Source: an uncultured Hyphomonas sp. (lineage in GTDB: Bacteria; Pseudomonadota; Alphaproteobacteria; Caulobacterales; Hyphomonadaceae). From it: a stretch of 64,000 bases of DNA. Shown one piece after another: positions 26,903 through 34,665 of this stretch; position 1 is the first letter of the stretch, and the number at the start of each line of letters is the position of its first letter. Location of the stretch: contig NZ_OY787456.1 in assembly GCF_963678875.1 (NCBI RefSeq), positions 1,178,001 to 1,242,000 on the forward strand, written 5' to 3'. The notes beneath the pieces were generated by a model, which saw only the letters and a program-made list of their open reading frames with translations, was not told the origin of the DNA and did not search any database. The position numbers and the translations under genes were made by a program.

Positions 26903-27661
26903 ATGAATACGGTGATTTGCGAAATCGAGGGAGAAGTTGCGCGTGTTACGCTAAACCGTCCGGAATCTCTCAATGCCATCAACAGTGTGCTACTCCAGGA
27001 GCTGGCGGATGCGATGGATCATGTCTGTAGCCTGCCCGACGTGCGGCTTGTTATTCTGACCGGCGCCGGACGTGCCTTCTGTGTGGGGGATGACCTGAAG
27101 GAGATGAACTCAGGCCCGGGAATGCAGGCAGAGACAGGCTTCCTGGTTGAGCGCTTGCAGGATATTTCCCGAGCCATGATGTTCAGTGACAAGATATTTG
27201 TCACGCTCGTGAATGGATGGGCAATCGGCGGTGGATTGTCATGGGTCCTGAATTCCGACTTTGTCGTCTTTGAGGAGGATGCGAAGGGCTTCTTTCCTGA
27301 GATTGGGCTTGGTCTCTTTATGAGCGGTGGCGCTACGGTGCTCTTGCCACTTCTCGCCGGATACCCGCGTGCAACAGCCTTATTTGCAAAGGGCGAGCAT
27401 ATCGATGCGATTGAGGCAAGGCGTATTGGTCTTGTTTCCGAGCTGGCACCCTCCGGTGGCGGCCGGGCCGCTGTTGAAGCATTATGTCAGGACTTGCTGG
27501 CTTTGCCGGAGGAATTGCTGGGCGCCCTCAAGCGTGTCCGAAACTTTGCGTCGAAAGATGCGATTGAAGCGGCGCTCCGGGAAGAATACAAAACTCTGGT
27601 GCAGGCAATAGATGCGGTTCAGAGCAAGCATGAGACCCGGTGGAGCGTTGCTGGGGATTAG
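26903..27661 (+). CDS. Enoyl-CoA hydratase/isomerase family protein
   Basis: A 252-residue crotonase-fold enzyme. It has the N-terminal VARVTLNRPESLNAIN, the first oxyanion strand GAGRAFCVGDDLKEM, the second oxyanion helix NGWAIGGGLSWVLNSDFVV and the FFPEIGLGLFMSGGA region with a likely catalytic Glu. It adds water to, or isomerises, an enoyl-CoA. GAGGTGG precedes the ATG at 26903, ten bases after the ligase stop. It is the last gene of the operon; IS6 remnants begin about 25 bp after it. Confidence 0.88.
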   Translation: MNTVICEIEGEVARVTLNRPESLNAINSVLLQELADAMDHVCSLPDVRLVILTGAGRAFCVGDDLKEMNSGPGMQAETGFLVERLQDISRAMMFSDKIFVTLVNGWAIGGGLSWVLNSDFVVFEEDAKGFFPEIGLGLFMSGGATVLLPLLAGYPRATALFAKGEHIDAIEARRIGLVSELAPSGGGRAAVEALCQDLLALPEELLGALKRVRNFASKDAIEAALREEYKTLVQAIDAVQSKHETRWSVAGD

Positions 27662-27683
27662 CGCTGCTAATAGTGGCAATTGC

Positions 27684-27846
27684 ATTGTCAGACTAACCGA
27701 CCTTGAGACGGCGCATCCAAGAGGGCATTGTCAATGGAACCGAGCTTGAGGCGCCGCTTCTTGGCGTTTAGCCTTGAGAAATGACGAAATCACCGTTCCG
27801 CTACTTCAAGACATCTCTCGAAATCATCCGGTTTGCTGTGATTAAG
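27684..27846 (+). mobile_element. IS6-family remnant with two nested left ends
   Basis: Two similar IS6 left-end sequences follow each other: GCATTGTCAGACTAACCGAC at 27684 and GGCATTGTCAATGGAACCGA at 27724, each continuing CTTGAG-CGGCGC/GCGCCGC. The second runs into the transposase start at 27781 (MTKSPFRYFKTSLEII), which ends after about 20 codons (near 27846). Compared with the element at 9108, only the first fifth is left. The unmatched tail to 28000 contains ATGTCCGCTTTCGGGG, similar to a segment after the 41-kb remnant. It marks the right edge of the catabolic locus. Confidence 0.75.
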
Positions 27847-27989
27847 TATGCTCACAGACGTCAGAGCAAATGTCCGCTTTCGGGGAGTGGTTGCCTTTCG
27901 GATTAAAAGTCCAATTGACTGCTTTTGAACTCTAAGCAGTCATTTGTTCTGATTATGCGGCAAATTGGTGCACTCGATTACCTTCATTT

Positions 27990-28027
27990 TCTGGGCCTGG
28001 TACCACTGAGGACATCAGACTGAATTC
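27990..28027. other. Probable attachment junction between the two islands
   Basis: GCCTGGTACCACTGAGGACATCAG (27998 onwards) sits before the integrase 3' end in the same position as GCCGGCACCATAGGAAACAGGGAC (end of tRNA-Thr, 1592 onwards) sits before the integrase remnant. The two are only loosely similar, so an exact att core cannot be defined. The shared order (tRNA-like end, then integrase 3' end) suggests this is the left end of the ICE. Confidence 0.35.
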
Positions 28028-29142
28028 AACAGGAATTCAGAGATTGTACTGGCGCGCAAATGGCGCGCAACATGACCCAAAAAAAGGTCGATCGCTTCAG
28101 TTGCCTTCGTCAGATATGCGGGATCGAATGGTGCATAGATCTCTGTCGTCGAGTAGTCCGGCGCCTTGTGCCCAAGTTGGGCGGCAACTTCCCATGCCGG
28201 AACGCTTTGCATTCTGAGCCAGCGTGCAATCGTGTGCCTGAAGGAGTAGGTCTGCACGTTGCCCGGGAGGTCGGCCGCTGTCCTCGCCGTCGCCCAACTC
28301 CGCTTAACGCAGCTGACCGGAAAGCCATCGTACTGGATTAGCGCGCCTGATTTTGATGTCTGCTTGCGGGCTTCGACATAAGGCACAAGTTGATCAGGGA
28401 GCTTTACAGTTGGACGGTATTTCTTCGTTTGCGCCCGGTCCTTGGGATTCAGGTTAATCAACCGGTGCTCAAGATCAATCTGGGGCAAGCTGAGGTCCAG
28501 GATGGCACCCGTGCGGGCAGCGGTTCCTACCATGAATGCAATCAGGACGCGTATGTGCTGTTCGTTGGCGGCATCGAGCAGTCTGGCGACTTCCTCGACT
28601 TCAAGCGGGCGTCCCTTGGGTGCGGGCTTCGGCGGATTGACCAACTGGACATAAGGTACCGAGGCAATGTCACCTCGTTTCCAGGCCCAGTTGAGCGCAG
28701 ATTTTCCGATCATCAGGGCATTGCGGACCGAGCTTTGTGAAAGCTTCTTTTCGTTACTCAACCAGCTACGGAATTTTAGCTGCTGGTCCTGATGGAGCGC
28801 TTGCTTGATCGTCGCTTCGCCGTGGAACTCAAGCCAGTAGCGAAGGGTACGGCGGATATCGACAGCGGACCGGAGGTGTTGACCATGGTGTTCGTAGAAC
28901 CGGGCGAAAACCTCTGCCAGCGTGGTTTCGTCCGGTGCCTCTTGAGTCCGGGACTGGTTGAGAACGAACCAGTCGTTCAGGATTGCCTTTGCTTCTTCAA
29001 AATCCGTTGTGCCGAGGCTAGCGCGGCTGGTCCTGTGAGTTTTGGGGTCGATCCACATTCGGTACCAGGCCGGGCTTCCCGAGCGCTGCCCGAGCCAATA
29101 CTCGCCGACCTGGTATCTGTCTCTGGCTCCGTATCTTGGCAT
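28015..29142 (-). CDS. int: Tyrosine recombinase (ICE integrase)
   Basis: A 375-residue site-specific recombinase that inserts and excises the ICE. The SAM-like core-binding domain is at about 75-165. The catalytic domain has R210 (VGTAARTGAIL), the R302/H303 box (YSFRHTIARW), H325 (LGHKAPD) and the nucleophile Y336 (TTEIYAPF). GGAG six bases upstream supports the ATG at 29142. Its 3' end matches the decayed copy after tRNA-Thr at 1628. It overlaps the 3' end of the small HTH gene upstream by 166 bp and appears complete. Confidence 0.92.
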   Translation of the reverse strand: MPRYGARDRYQVGEYWLGQRSGSPAWYRMWIDPKTHRTSRASLGTTDFEEAKAILNDWFVLNQSRTQEAPDETTLAEVFARFYEHHGQHLRSAVDIRRTLRYWLEFHGEATIKQALHQDQQLKFRSWLSNEKKLSQSSVRNALMIGKSALNWAWKRGDIASVPYVQLVNPPKPAPKGRPLEVEEVARLLDAANEQHIRVLIAFMVGTAARTGAILDLSLPQIDLEHRLINLNPKDRAQTKKYRPTVKLPDQLVPYVEARKQTSKSGALIQYDGFPVSCVKRSWATARTAADLPGNVQTYSFRHTIARWLRMQSVPAWEVAAQLGHKAPDYSTTEIYAPFDPAYLTKATEAIDLFLGHVARHLRASTISEFLLNSV

Positions 29143-29372
29143 GTGGTCTCCTCAATTGCATTCAACAGGTACTCGGCCAGCTGAAACCCGAAGAAGGATA
29201 GCTTGCGCTTCGAAATCCGCACGTATGCGATCCGGCCTGAATCCCTCAGCCTTTTAAGGGTCTGTTTCGACATGCCGAGGTGGCGGGCAGCTTCATCTTC
29301 CGAATATCGCTGGTAGACCGGCAACCCGATTTCACTGGACATCTGTCTGACGGTTTCATCGACTTCGTGCAT
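28977..29372 (-). CDS. Helix-turn-helix protein (AlpA/excisionase-like)
   Basis: About 131 residues from ATG 29372; an in-frame TTG at 29390 is an alternative. Residues 22-60 hold a MerR/AlpA-type HTH (YSEDEAARHLGMSKQTLKRLRDSGRIAYVRISKRKLSF), followed by QLAEYLLNAIE. The last 55 residues are polar, lack a domain, and lie in the 166-bp overlap with the integrase gene in another frame, so the functional part may end near residue 75. Such proteins beside integrases usually control excision or int expression. Confidence 0.7.
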   Translation of the reverse strand: MHEVDETVRQMSSEIGLPVYQRYSEDEAARHLGMSKQTLKRLRDSGRIAYVRISKRKLSFFGFQLAEYLLNAIEETTCQDTEPETDTRSASIGSGSAREARPGTECGSTPKLTGPAALASAQRILKKQRQS

Positions 29373-29390
29373 GGTCTTGCGTCCTGCCAA

Positions 29391-29636
29391 TCAGCCCTTC
29401 TGACGGGCCTTCAGGACCTTTCGGGCTTTCCGGAACCCGGCATCGCTTGCCAGAAATGCTTCGAGCATATGCGGCACCAGAACTGCGATGCTCACCTCCT
29501 CTCCATGCAGCTGGCTATGAACCCGGGAATAGTCCTCAAGGTCTGCAACAAGTGAGGGGTCGATCTGGACGGTCAGTTTCTGTGGGGTGCGGTCCGGCAG
29601 CGGTCCGATCTTCAGTTGGGTCTCGCTCATGGTCAT
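29391..29636 (-). CDS. DUF2274-family protein
   Basis: An 81-residue protein resembling DUF2274: KLTVQIDPSLVADLEDYSRVHSQLHGEEVS, then LVPHMLEAFLASD. It probably has a ribbon-helix-helix-like fold. This family is usually found directly after trbI in Trb-type ICEs, as here (start overlaps the trbI stop). Function unknown; a DNA-binding regulatory role is plausible. Confidence 0.75.
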   Translation of the reverse strand: MTMSETQLKIGPLPDRTPQKLTVQIDPSLVADLEDYSRVHSQLHGEEVSIAVLVPHMLEAFLASDAGFRKARKVLKARQKG

Positions 29637-30886
29637 CGGGTTCCTTCATAGGGCTTGAGGACAATGTCCTTGTTCACGAGCACGCCGAGCCGCCAGCCCG
29701 GCCGGATCGTGATCGAGGGCTGGACATCAAGATTGCGGCGCACGATTTCCTGACCGGCTTCATTGGCTCCGGTCTGGGCCGAGCGGCGAAGGGCCCGGGC
29801 GATATCGCCTTCATCATCGCTGCCAAGTTCGGCGCCAACACCAAGCAGGGTCGAGAGCGCGACGCCTTGCAGGAGCTTCCAGGAATGATAGTCGACCTTG
29901 TCTTCGAGGCCGGCATAGCCGCGGGCGTCGACGCCCGCGAGATTGTCGATCCGGATGGAAGATCCGTCCGGCATGACGATCCGGCTCCAGACAAGTAGGG
30001 CCCGTGACTGTCCGAACGCGATGACACTGTCGTAGCGCCCGATCAGGCGCGCGCCCTGCGGCACTAGCACAGTCTCGCCGGTCACCGTGTCATAGACCGG
30101 GCTCGTCACCTGCGCGATGACCTGGCCCGGAAGATCGGAGTTGACGCCAGTCAGCAGGGTTGCCGGAATGATCGTTCCTGCCATCAGCTGGTAGGGCGAC
30201 ACCGGGGTTTCGAGCCGGTGCGGGTTGTAGATCGATGGATCCGGCTCCTCGCCCAGAAAATCCAGCTTCCTCACCTGCCGGTTCGGATCCTCGCTGAGGG
30301 ACGATCCGAACGCCCCTTCGAGAGATGGCGCAAAGGCCGACAGATCGGGGAAGCTCAATGAACCCGGTACCGGGGACGCGACACTGCCGATAGCATTCTT
30401 TGACCCTGCACCTGAGCCGACCTGGAAAAACACCCCGCTCCCGCGCGCCGCATCGGTCAACGCCGCTTCCCGTGCTCGGAGCTCGGCTTCCAGCGCCGCC
30501 ATCTGTTCCCGCATCGGGTCCATTTCAGGCGCAACTTCCTCCGGCAGCCCCATACGCCCTTCACGCTGCGCCTTCAGGATCGGCGTGCCAAGGTCGCCCG
30601 GTAGTGGCGGCCCGAGCACATCTTCCTTCGGCGGCAGTTCGCCATAGGACTTCGGCAGCGCAGAAAGACCATCCGCCTCCGGATTATGGCCGGTATTGTA
30701 AAGCTCGCGCGCAGGCCCGGCGTCGTCGTCCTTCGGTCCTTGCAAGGCAAACGCCAGCGAACCAAGGACGATCGCACTGCCGGTGCCGACAAGCACCATT
30801 AGCGCCCGCTTGGAGAACCGCCTGACGGGTCGGGGTTTCCCACGGATTTCCAAAGGCTGGGGCGCAGGGGAAGCCGCTTCTGTCAT
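29633..30886 (-). CDS. trbI: Conjugal transfer protein TrbI (VirB10-like)
   Basis: A 417-residue inner-membrane protein with a single helix (residues 28-47, ALMVLVGTGSAIVLGSLAFAL), a Pro-rich and charged periplasmic linker, and a C-terminal VirB10/TrbI domain: PYQLMAGTIIPATLLTGVNSDLPGQVIAQV, VPQGARLIGRYDS, then GVDARGYAGLEDKVDYH. It spans inner and outer membrane in the type IV secretion core complex. Its start overlaps the trbG stop (ATGA). Confidence 0.95.
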   Translation of the reverse strand: MTEAASPAPQPLEIRGKPRPVRRFSKRALMVLVGTGSAIVLGSLAFALQGPKDDDAGPARELYNTGHNPEADGLSALPKSYGELPPKEDVLGPPLPGDLGTPILKAQREGRMGLPEEVAPEMDPMREQMAALEAELRAREAALTDAARGSGVFFQVGSGAGSKNAIGSVASPVPGSLSFPDLSAFAPSLEGAFGSSLSEDPNRQVRKLDFLGEEPDPSIYNPHRLETPVSPYQLMAGTIIPATLLTGVNSDLPGQVIAQVTSPVYDTVTGETVLVPQGARLIGRYDSVIAFGQSRALLVWSRIVMPDGSSIRIDNLAGVDARGYAGLEDKVDYHSWKLLQGVALSTLLGVGAELGSDDEGDIARALRRSAQTGANEAGQEIVRRNLDVQPSITIRPGWRLGVLVNKDIVLKPYEGTR

Positions 30887-31911
30887 GGCTTGGTGCTTCC
30901 AAGGTCATTGCGCGCGATCTTCACGACATCCTGGCGCTTTTCGCCGAGGCGGAGTTCGGCGCGGGCGAACAGGCGGTCGACGACATAATAGTCGCCGGAC
31001 ATGCGATAATTCACGAGCTGGGACTTGCCGTCCCGGCCGATGACGAACAGGGCCGGGGCCTCACCCTGGTCGAGCCGGGCCGGGAACTGGATATAGACTT
31101 TGCGCCCGTCATCGAACACACGGGAGGGCCTCCAATGCGGTGCATCGCCCTCGATGTCATACCGGAACTTCAGCCGGCCCAGCTGCAATCCCGCTGGTGA
31201 CGACGATGCTGCAGCCCGCGCGGCGCCCGAACTTGCCACCCGTGTCACCAATTGCTGGTCGGCATAGCGCCAGGAGACGGCCGCCATATAGGTTTCCTCG
31301 AACGCGCGGAGTTCGAGGTGATAGGCGCGCAGGCTCGTCGTGATGATGAGGTTGGTCTTGAGACCTGCCTGTGTCGGCTTGATCAGGATGTGGGACTGGG
31401 CCTCAGCGCCGGTGCCCGAGACCGTATCCCCCAGAACCCAGCGGACCGTGTCGCCGGCCGAGACGGAAACGAGCTCCTCGCCGGGCTGAAGGACGATGTC
31501 GGTCACCTGTTCCGGCGCGCAATAGACCTGATAGAGCGCGCCCACGGTATAGGGATAGACCTGGATCGCGTTCATGTAATTGTCGAGCGAAGGCTCGATC
31601 GCGGCCTTGCCGTTCGCTGCCTCAATCGCCTGGTAGGGCTTCAGCGACGGCGTCTCAGTCTTGGTCGGCATCGGCTTCAGCTGGCCGGGCACCGCGCCTG
31701 ACAGAATGGTCGGCGTATAGGTGCGGTAGACAACCGGTTCCGTAGCTGGCTCGGCGTCCGCGATCTCCGTCTCTTCAACTTCCGGGGCGAGATAGAGGTC
31801 TTCGACATAGTCGGGCTCATCGAGCGTGATGTCGGGACCGAGAGACGCGGGCAATGTCTCGCAGGCAGCAAGCGCCGAGGAAGCAAGCAGGATCAGGGCA
31901 AGGCGTTTCAT
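30883..31911 (-). CDS. trbG: Conjugal transfer protein TrbG (VirB9-like)
   Basis: A 342-residue exported protein. Signal peptide with lipobox-like LAAC (C18). The VirB9 domain runs from VYPYTVGALYQVYCAPEQVTDIVLQPGEELVSVSAGDTVRW to NYRMSGDYYVVDRLFARAELRLGE. It forms the outer ring of the mating channel with TrbI. Confidence 0.95.
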   Translation of the reverse strand: MKRLALILLASSALAACETLPASLGPDITLDEPDYVEDLYLAPEVEETEIADAEPATEPVVYRTYTPTILSGAVPGQLKPMPTKTETPSLKPYQAIEAANGKAAIEPSLDNYMNAIQVYPYTVGALYQVYCAPEQVTDIVLQPGEELVSVSAGDTVRWVLGDTVSGTGAEAQSHILIKPTQAGLKTNLIITTSLRAYHLELRAFEETYMAAVSWRYADQQLVTRVASSGAARAAASSSPAGLQLGRLKFRYDIEGDAPHWRPSRVFDDGRKVYIQFPARLDQGEAPALFVIGRDGKSQLVNYRMSGDYYVVDRLFARAELRLGEKRQDVVKIARNDLGSTKP

Positions 31912-31922
31912 GACAAGTGCTC

Positions 31923-32606
31923 CTATTGATGGTCTTTTGACCAGTTGAGGCCGTGGACGTAGAGGCCGATGGGATTGGCCCTGAGGGCCTCTTCGGTGCG
32001 GGGCGGATCGATGACGATCGAGAAGATGCCCGTATGGGTCGACTGGCCGGTCTCGGCCCCGTTCCGGAAGGCGGTTTCGCGCCAGCGGACGGTAAAACTG
32101 TCATCCGAGGCGCGCACAACACTTGTTACATCGACCGAGACAGAGCGTCTGCCGAGTTCCGCAAACGGATCATTGTCCCGTGCATAATCGTTGAGCGTGG
32201 CTGCGGCCCGGTCGGTCGCATAGGCATAGGCTTTTAACCAGTTCTGGCGGACCACGACGGAATCAATGGAGATGGAGCGCGTATTCTTCACGAACTCTGC
32301 AAGATGATAGGCGATCTGCGCATCGGTCGGCTCATAGCGTCCGGCGGCCGGGCCGACGGCGCGCACGGCGCCTTCGCCGGTCAGCTCGACGACGTAAGGT
32401 GTCACGATGGACTGGGTCGACCGCCAGACAAGGCCCCCCGCCAGCACGAAGGATAAGGCAAGGCTGCCCAGCGCCGCGAGCCGCCAATTGGCCGCCTGGA
32501 CCCGGGCTGAACCGATCCTATCGTCCCAGGCCTGCGCCGCGCGCTGGTATGGTGTTACCGGTTCCGGCGTCTCACCATAGCAGGTGGAGTTGCGCTTCCA
32601 GAGCAT
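31923..32606 (-). CDS. trbF: Conjugal transfer protein TrbF (VirB8-like)
   Basis: A 227-residue protein with one N-terminal helix (residues 45-63, LAALGSLALSFVLAGGLVW) and a periplasmic VirB8 domain (YHLAEFVKNTRSISIDSVVVRQNW, then VRWRETAFRNG, then GLYVHGLNWSKD). It is an assembly factor of the T4SS inner-membrane complex. Twelve bases separate it from trbG and four from trbL. Confidence 0.94.
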   Translation of the reverse strand: MLWKRNSTCYGETPEPVTPYQRAAQAWDDRIGSARVQAANWRLAALGSLALSFVLAGGLVWRSTQSIVTPYVVELTGEGAVRAVGPAAGRYEPTDAQIAYHLAEFVKNTRSISIDSVVVRQNWLKAYAYATDRAAATLNDYARDNDPFAELGRRSVSVDVTSVVRASDDSFTVRWRETAFRNGAETGQSTHTGIFSIVIDPPRTEEALRANPIGLYVHGLNWSKDHQ

Positions 32607-32609
32607 TGC

Positions 32610-33935
32610 TTAGTCCTCGTCTTTCCTGAGTTCGATCGATGTGCCGCCACCCGGCCGGTCGCCATCGCGTACAGCGGCGGCGGCCATCATGCCGGCGTCG
32701 CGCACATGCTGGTCCCGCTTGATGCGCCCGGCCCAGTCCGGGGAAGAGGCCGGTCCGCGGGCAGGCGGGGGACCCGCAGGACCTGTGCCGCCGGTTGCTG
32801 TGAAAGCAGCTTGCGCGCCGGCCTGATGGCTGTCCCGAGGATTGCCAAACATGCGCCCGGCGAGGTTCCGTGCACCGGACGCCGCCGCGCGTGCACCGGC
32901 ACCTGCGACACCGCTCATGCCCGCCGCGGCGGCACCGGCACCGGTCTTGCCGGAAGCGGCCGCGTTCATCTGGTAGGCGGTCCGCGCCCCGCCCGTCATG
33001 GAGGCTGCTGCGCCGACGGCGCTCCGTGCTCCGCCAACTGCCGCCCTGGCTCCAGAGGCTGCCACTGTGCCGCCGGCAACGGTTCCCGCGGCAGCGCCGG
33101 CAGCCGTGCCGATGGCGGCGCCAGCCCCCAGCTGCGGCGCACCAGAAATAAGCCCCGTCGCGATGCCGGGCCCGAACAGGCCGAGCGCCAACAGGGAGAG
33201 GGATCCCAGGATCACGGAGGCGGCCTGTTCGAGCGTCACCTCATCCGGCTGGAAGGTCGAGGTGATGGACGAGAAGACGGTCGAGCCGATGCCGACAATG
33301 ATCGCCAGCACCATGAGCTTGATGCCGGAAGCGATGACATTGCCGAGGACTTTCTCGGCAAGGAACGAGGTCTTGTTCCAGAGCGCGAAGGGGATCAGCA
33401 CGAACCCGGCCAGCGTCGTCAGCTTGAACTCGATGATGGTAACGAAGAGCTGGATCGCGAGGACAAAGAAGGCGAGCAGCGTGATGACCCAGGCGAGCAA
33501 CAGGACCGCGATAATCACGAAGTTTTCAAAGAAGGCGATTGGGCCGGTGAGTTTCTCGATTTCGTCGAGGAGGGGCAGTGCGGCGTCGAACCCGGTGGCC
33601 GCGACGAAACCCGGCTTCATGATATCGTCTGCCGTGATCGTGCCGCCCGTGGCGTTGAGCCCAAGCTGCGCAAAGCTCGAGAACACGATGTCCGCTAAGA
33701 GCGCAAAATTGTCGAGGATCAGCGCGAACGCGCCGACATAGAGCACTTTCTTCAGGAACCGTCCGATAATGTCCGTGTCCGGTCCCATGGCCCAGAAAAG
33801 GCCTGCCAGCGTGATGTCGATGGCGATGAGCGCGGAGGTCAGGAAGGCGACATCCGGCTGCAAGAGCCCGAACCCGCTGTCGATATAGGCGGAGAAGGTC
33901 GCGACGAGCTGGTCGATGACGCCGAGGTCTTCCAT
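32610..33935 (-). CDS. trbL: Conjugal transfer protein TrbL (VirB6-like)
   Basis: A polytopic membrane protein of about 441 residues with six or more helices in the first 260 residues, including FENFVIIAVLLLAWVITLLAFFVLAIQLFVTIIEFKLTTLAGFVLIPFALW, the conserved core. It has a long Ala/Gly-rich tail (about 275-400) with GARAA-type low-complexity repeats. ATG at 33935 (MEDLGVIDQL) is preferred over 33974. VirB6/TrbL forms part of the inner-membrane channel. Confidence 0.93.
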   Translation of the reverse strand: MEDLGVIDQLVATFSAYIDSGFGLLQPDVAFLTSALIAIDITLAGLFWAMGPDTDIIGRFLKKVLYVGAFALILDNFALLADIVFSSFAQLGLNATGGTITADDIMKPGFVAATGFDAALPLLDEIEKLTGPIAFFENFVIIAVLLLAWVITLLAFFVLAIQLFVTIIEFKLTTLAGFVLIPFALWNKTSFLAEKVLGNVIASGIKLMVLAIIVGIGSTVFSSITSTFQPDEVTLEQAASVILGSLSLLALGLFGPGIATGLISGAPQLGAGAAIGTAAGAAAGTVAGGTVAASGARAAVGGARSAVGAAASMTGGARTAYQMNAAASGKTGAGAAAAGMSGVAGAGARAAASGARNLAGRMFGNPRDSHQAGAQAAFTATGGTGPAGPPPARGPASSPDWAGRIKRDQHVRDAGMMAAAAVRDGDRPGGGTSIELRKDED

Positions 33936-33939
33936 TGCC

Positions 33940-34665
33940 TTAATCCCTCGAATAGGCGACGCCGTCGCCGACAAAGCGCTTGTGGCGGATGCGGGCCTGT
34001 TCCTCGATCGCTGCCCGGCGGGACGTTTCCAGCGTCTCCATCCGGTATTGCGCTGCCATCAGCTGCTGCATCTGCATCTGCTGTTCGACGCCAAGGGCGA
34101 CGAGCTGGTTCCCGGCCTGCGCCACTGAGAGATTCCCCGTCGCGGCCTGGCTCTCATCCGCCAGGTCGGTCAGGGTCTCGCGCGCATCTGCAATCGAGGT
34201 CACGATCCCCGACTGGGCCTGGATCGAGGCGCGGAACGCGTCGCGGCTGATCCGCCACTGGTCGGCGGCCTCGGCGACGATTTCCTCATTGCTGAGGACT
34301 TCATAGGAGTCCGGGAAGGCTTCGCGGTACTGGCGCTCGGATTGCTCGACTTCATAGGTGATTTCGCCCGCTTCCCGCATCAGCAAGCCGATCCGCTCGA
34401 GCAGGTGTTTCAGATGTTCGATCGAGGTATAGTCGAGGCGCTTCAGATCCTCGGCCTGGTTCACCAGCATCTGCGCTTCATGCTGCAGTTGCTGGATCTG
34501 GTTGTTGATCTGTTCGAGCGTGTGTGTAGCGGTCAGAATGTTCTGGATGAGGTTGGTCGGATCGATGACGACATCGCCGACCCCGAGCAGGGCGTTCGCG
34601 GGTGGAGCAGCTAGACCCAACGCGGAGACTGATCCGAGCAGCAGGGCGATCATTCGGCGGCGCAT
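33940..34665 (-). CDS. trbJ: Conjugal transfer protein TrbJ (VirB5-like)
   Basis: A 241-residue exported protein. The signal peptide ends PPANA (about 26), followed by VIDPTNLIQNILTATHTLEQINNQIQQLQHEA, typical of TrbJ, and a largely helical, coiled-coil-prone body. VirB5-like proteins sit at the pilus tip and aid recipient contact. GGAGAG precedes the ATG at 34665; the start overlaps the trbE end by 16 bp. Confidence 0.93.
   Translation of the reverse strand: MRRRMIALLLGSVSALGLAAPPANALLGVGDVVIDPTNLIQNILTATHTLEQINNQIQQLQHEAQMLVNQAEDLKRLDYTSIEHLKHLLERIGLLMREAGEITYEVEQSERQYREAFPDSYEVLSNEEIVAEAADQWRISRDAFRASIQAQSGIVTSIADARETLTDLADESQAATGNLSVAQAGNQLVALGVEQQMQMQQLMAAQYRMETLETSRRAAIEEQARIRHKRFVGDGVAYSRD

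Noticed and set aside
1526..28015. Perfect direct repeat (att) between the tRNA end and the 28-kb junction
   Set aside because: Only loose similarity is seen (GCCGGCACCATAGG against GCCTGGTACCACTGAGG); an exact att core could not be defined.
32610..33200. Ala/Gly-rich repeats as DNA repeat array
   Set aside because: They are the low-complexity tail of TrbL, common in this family.
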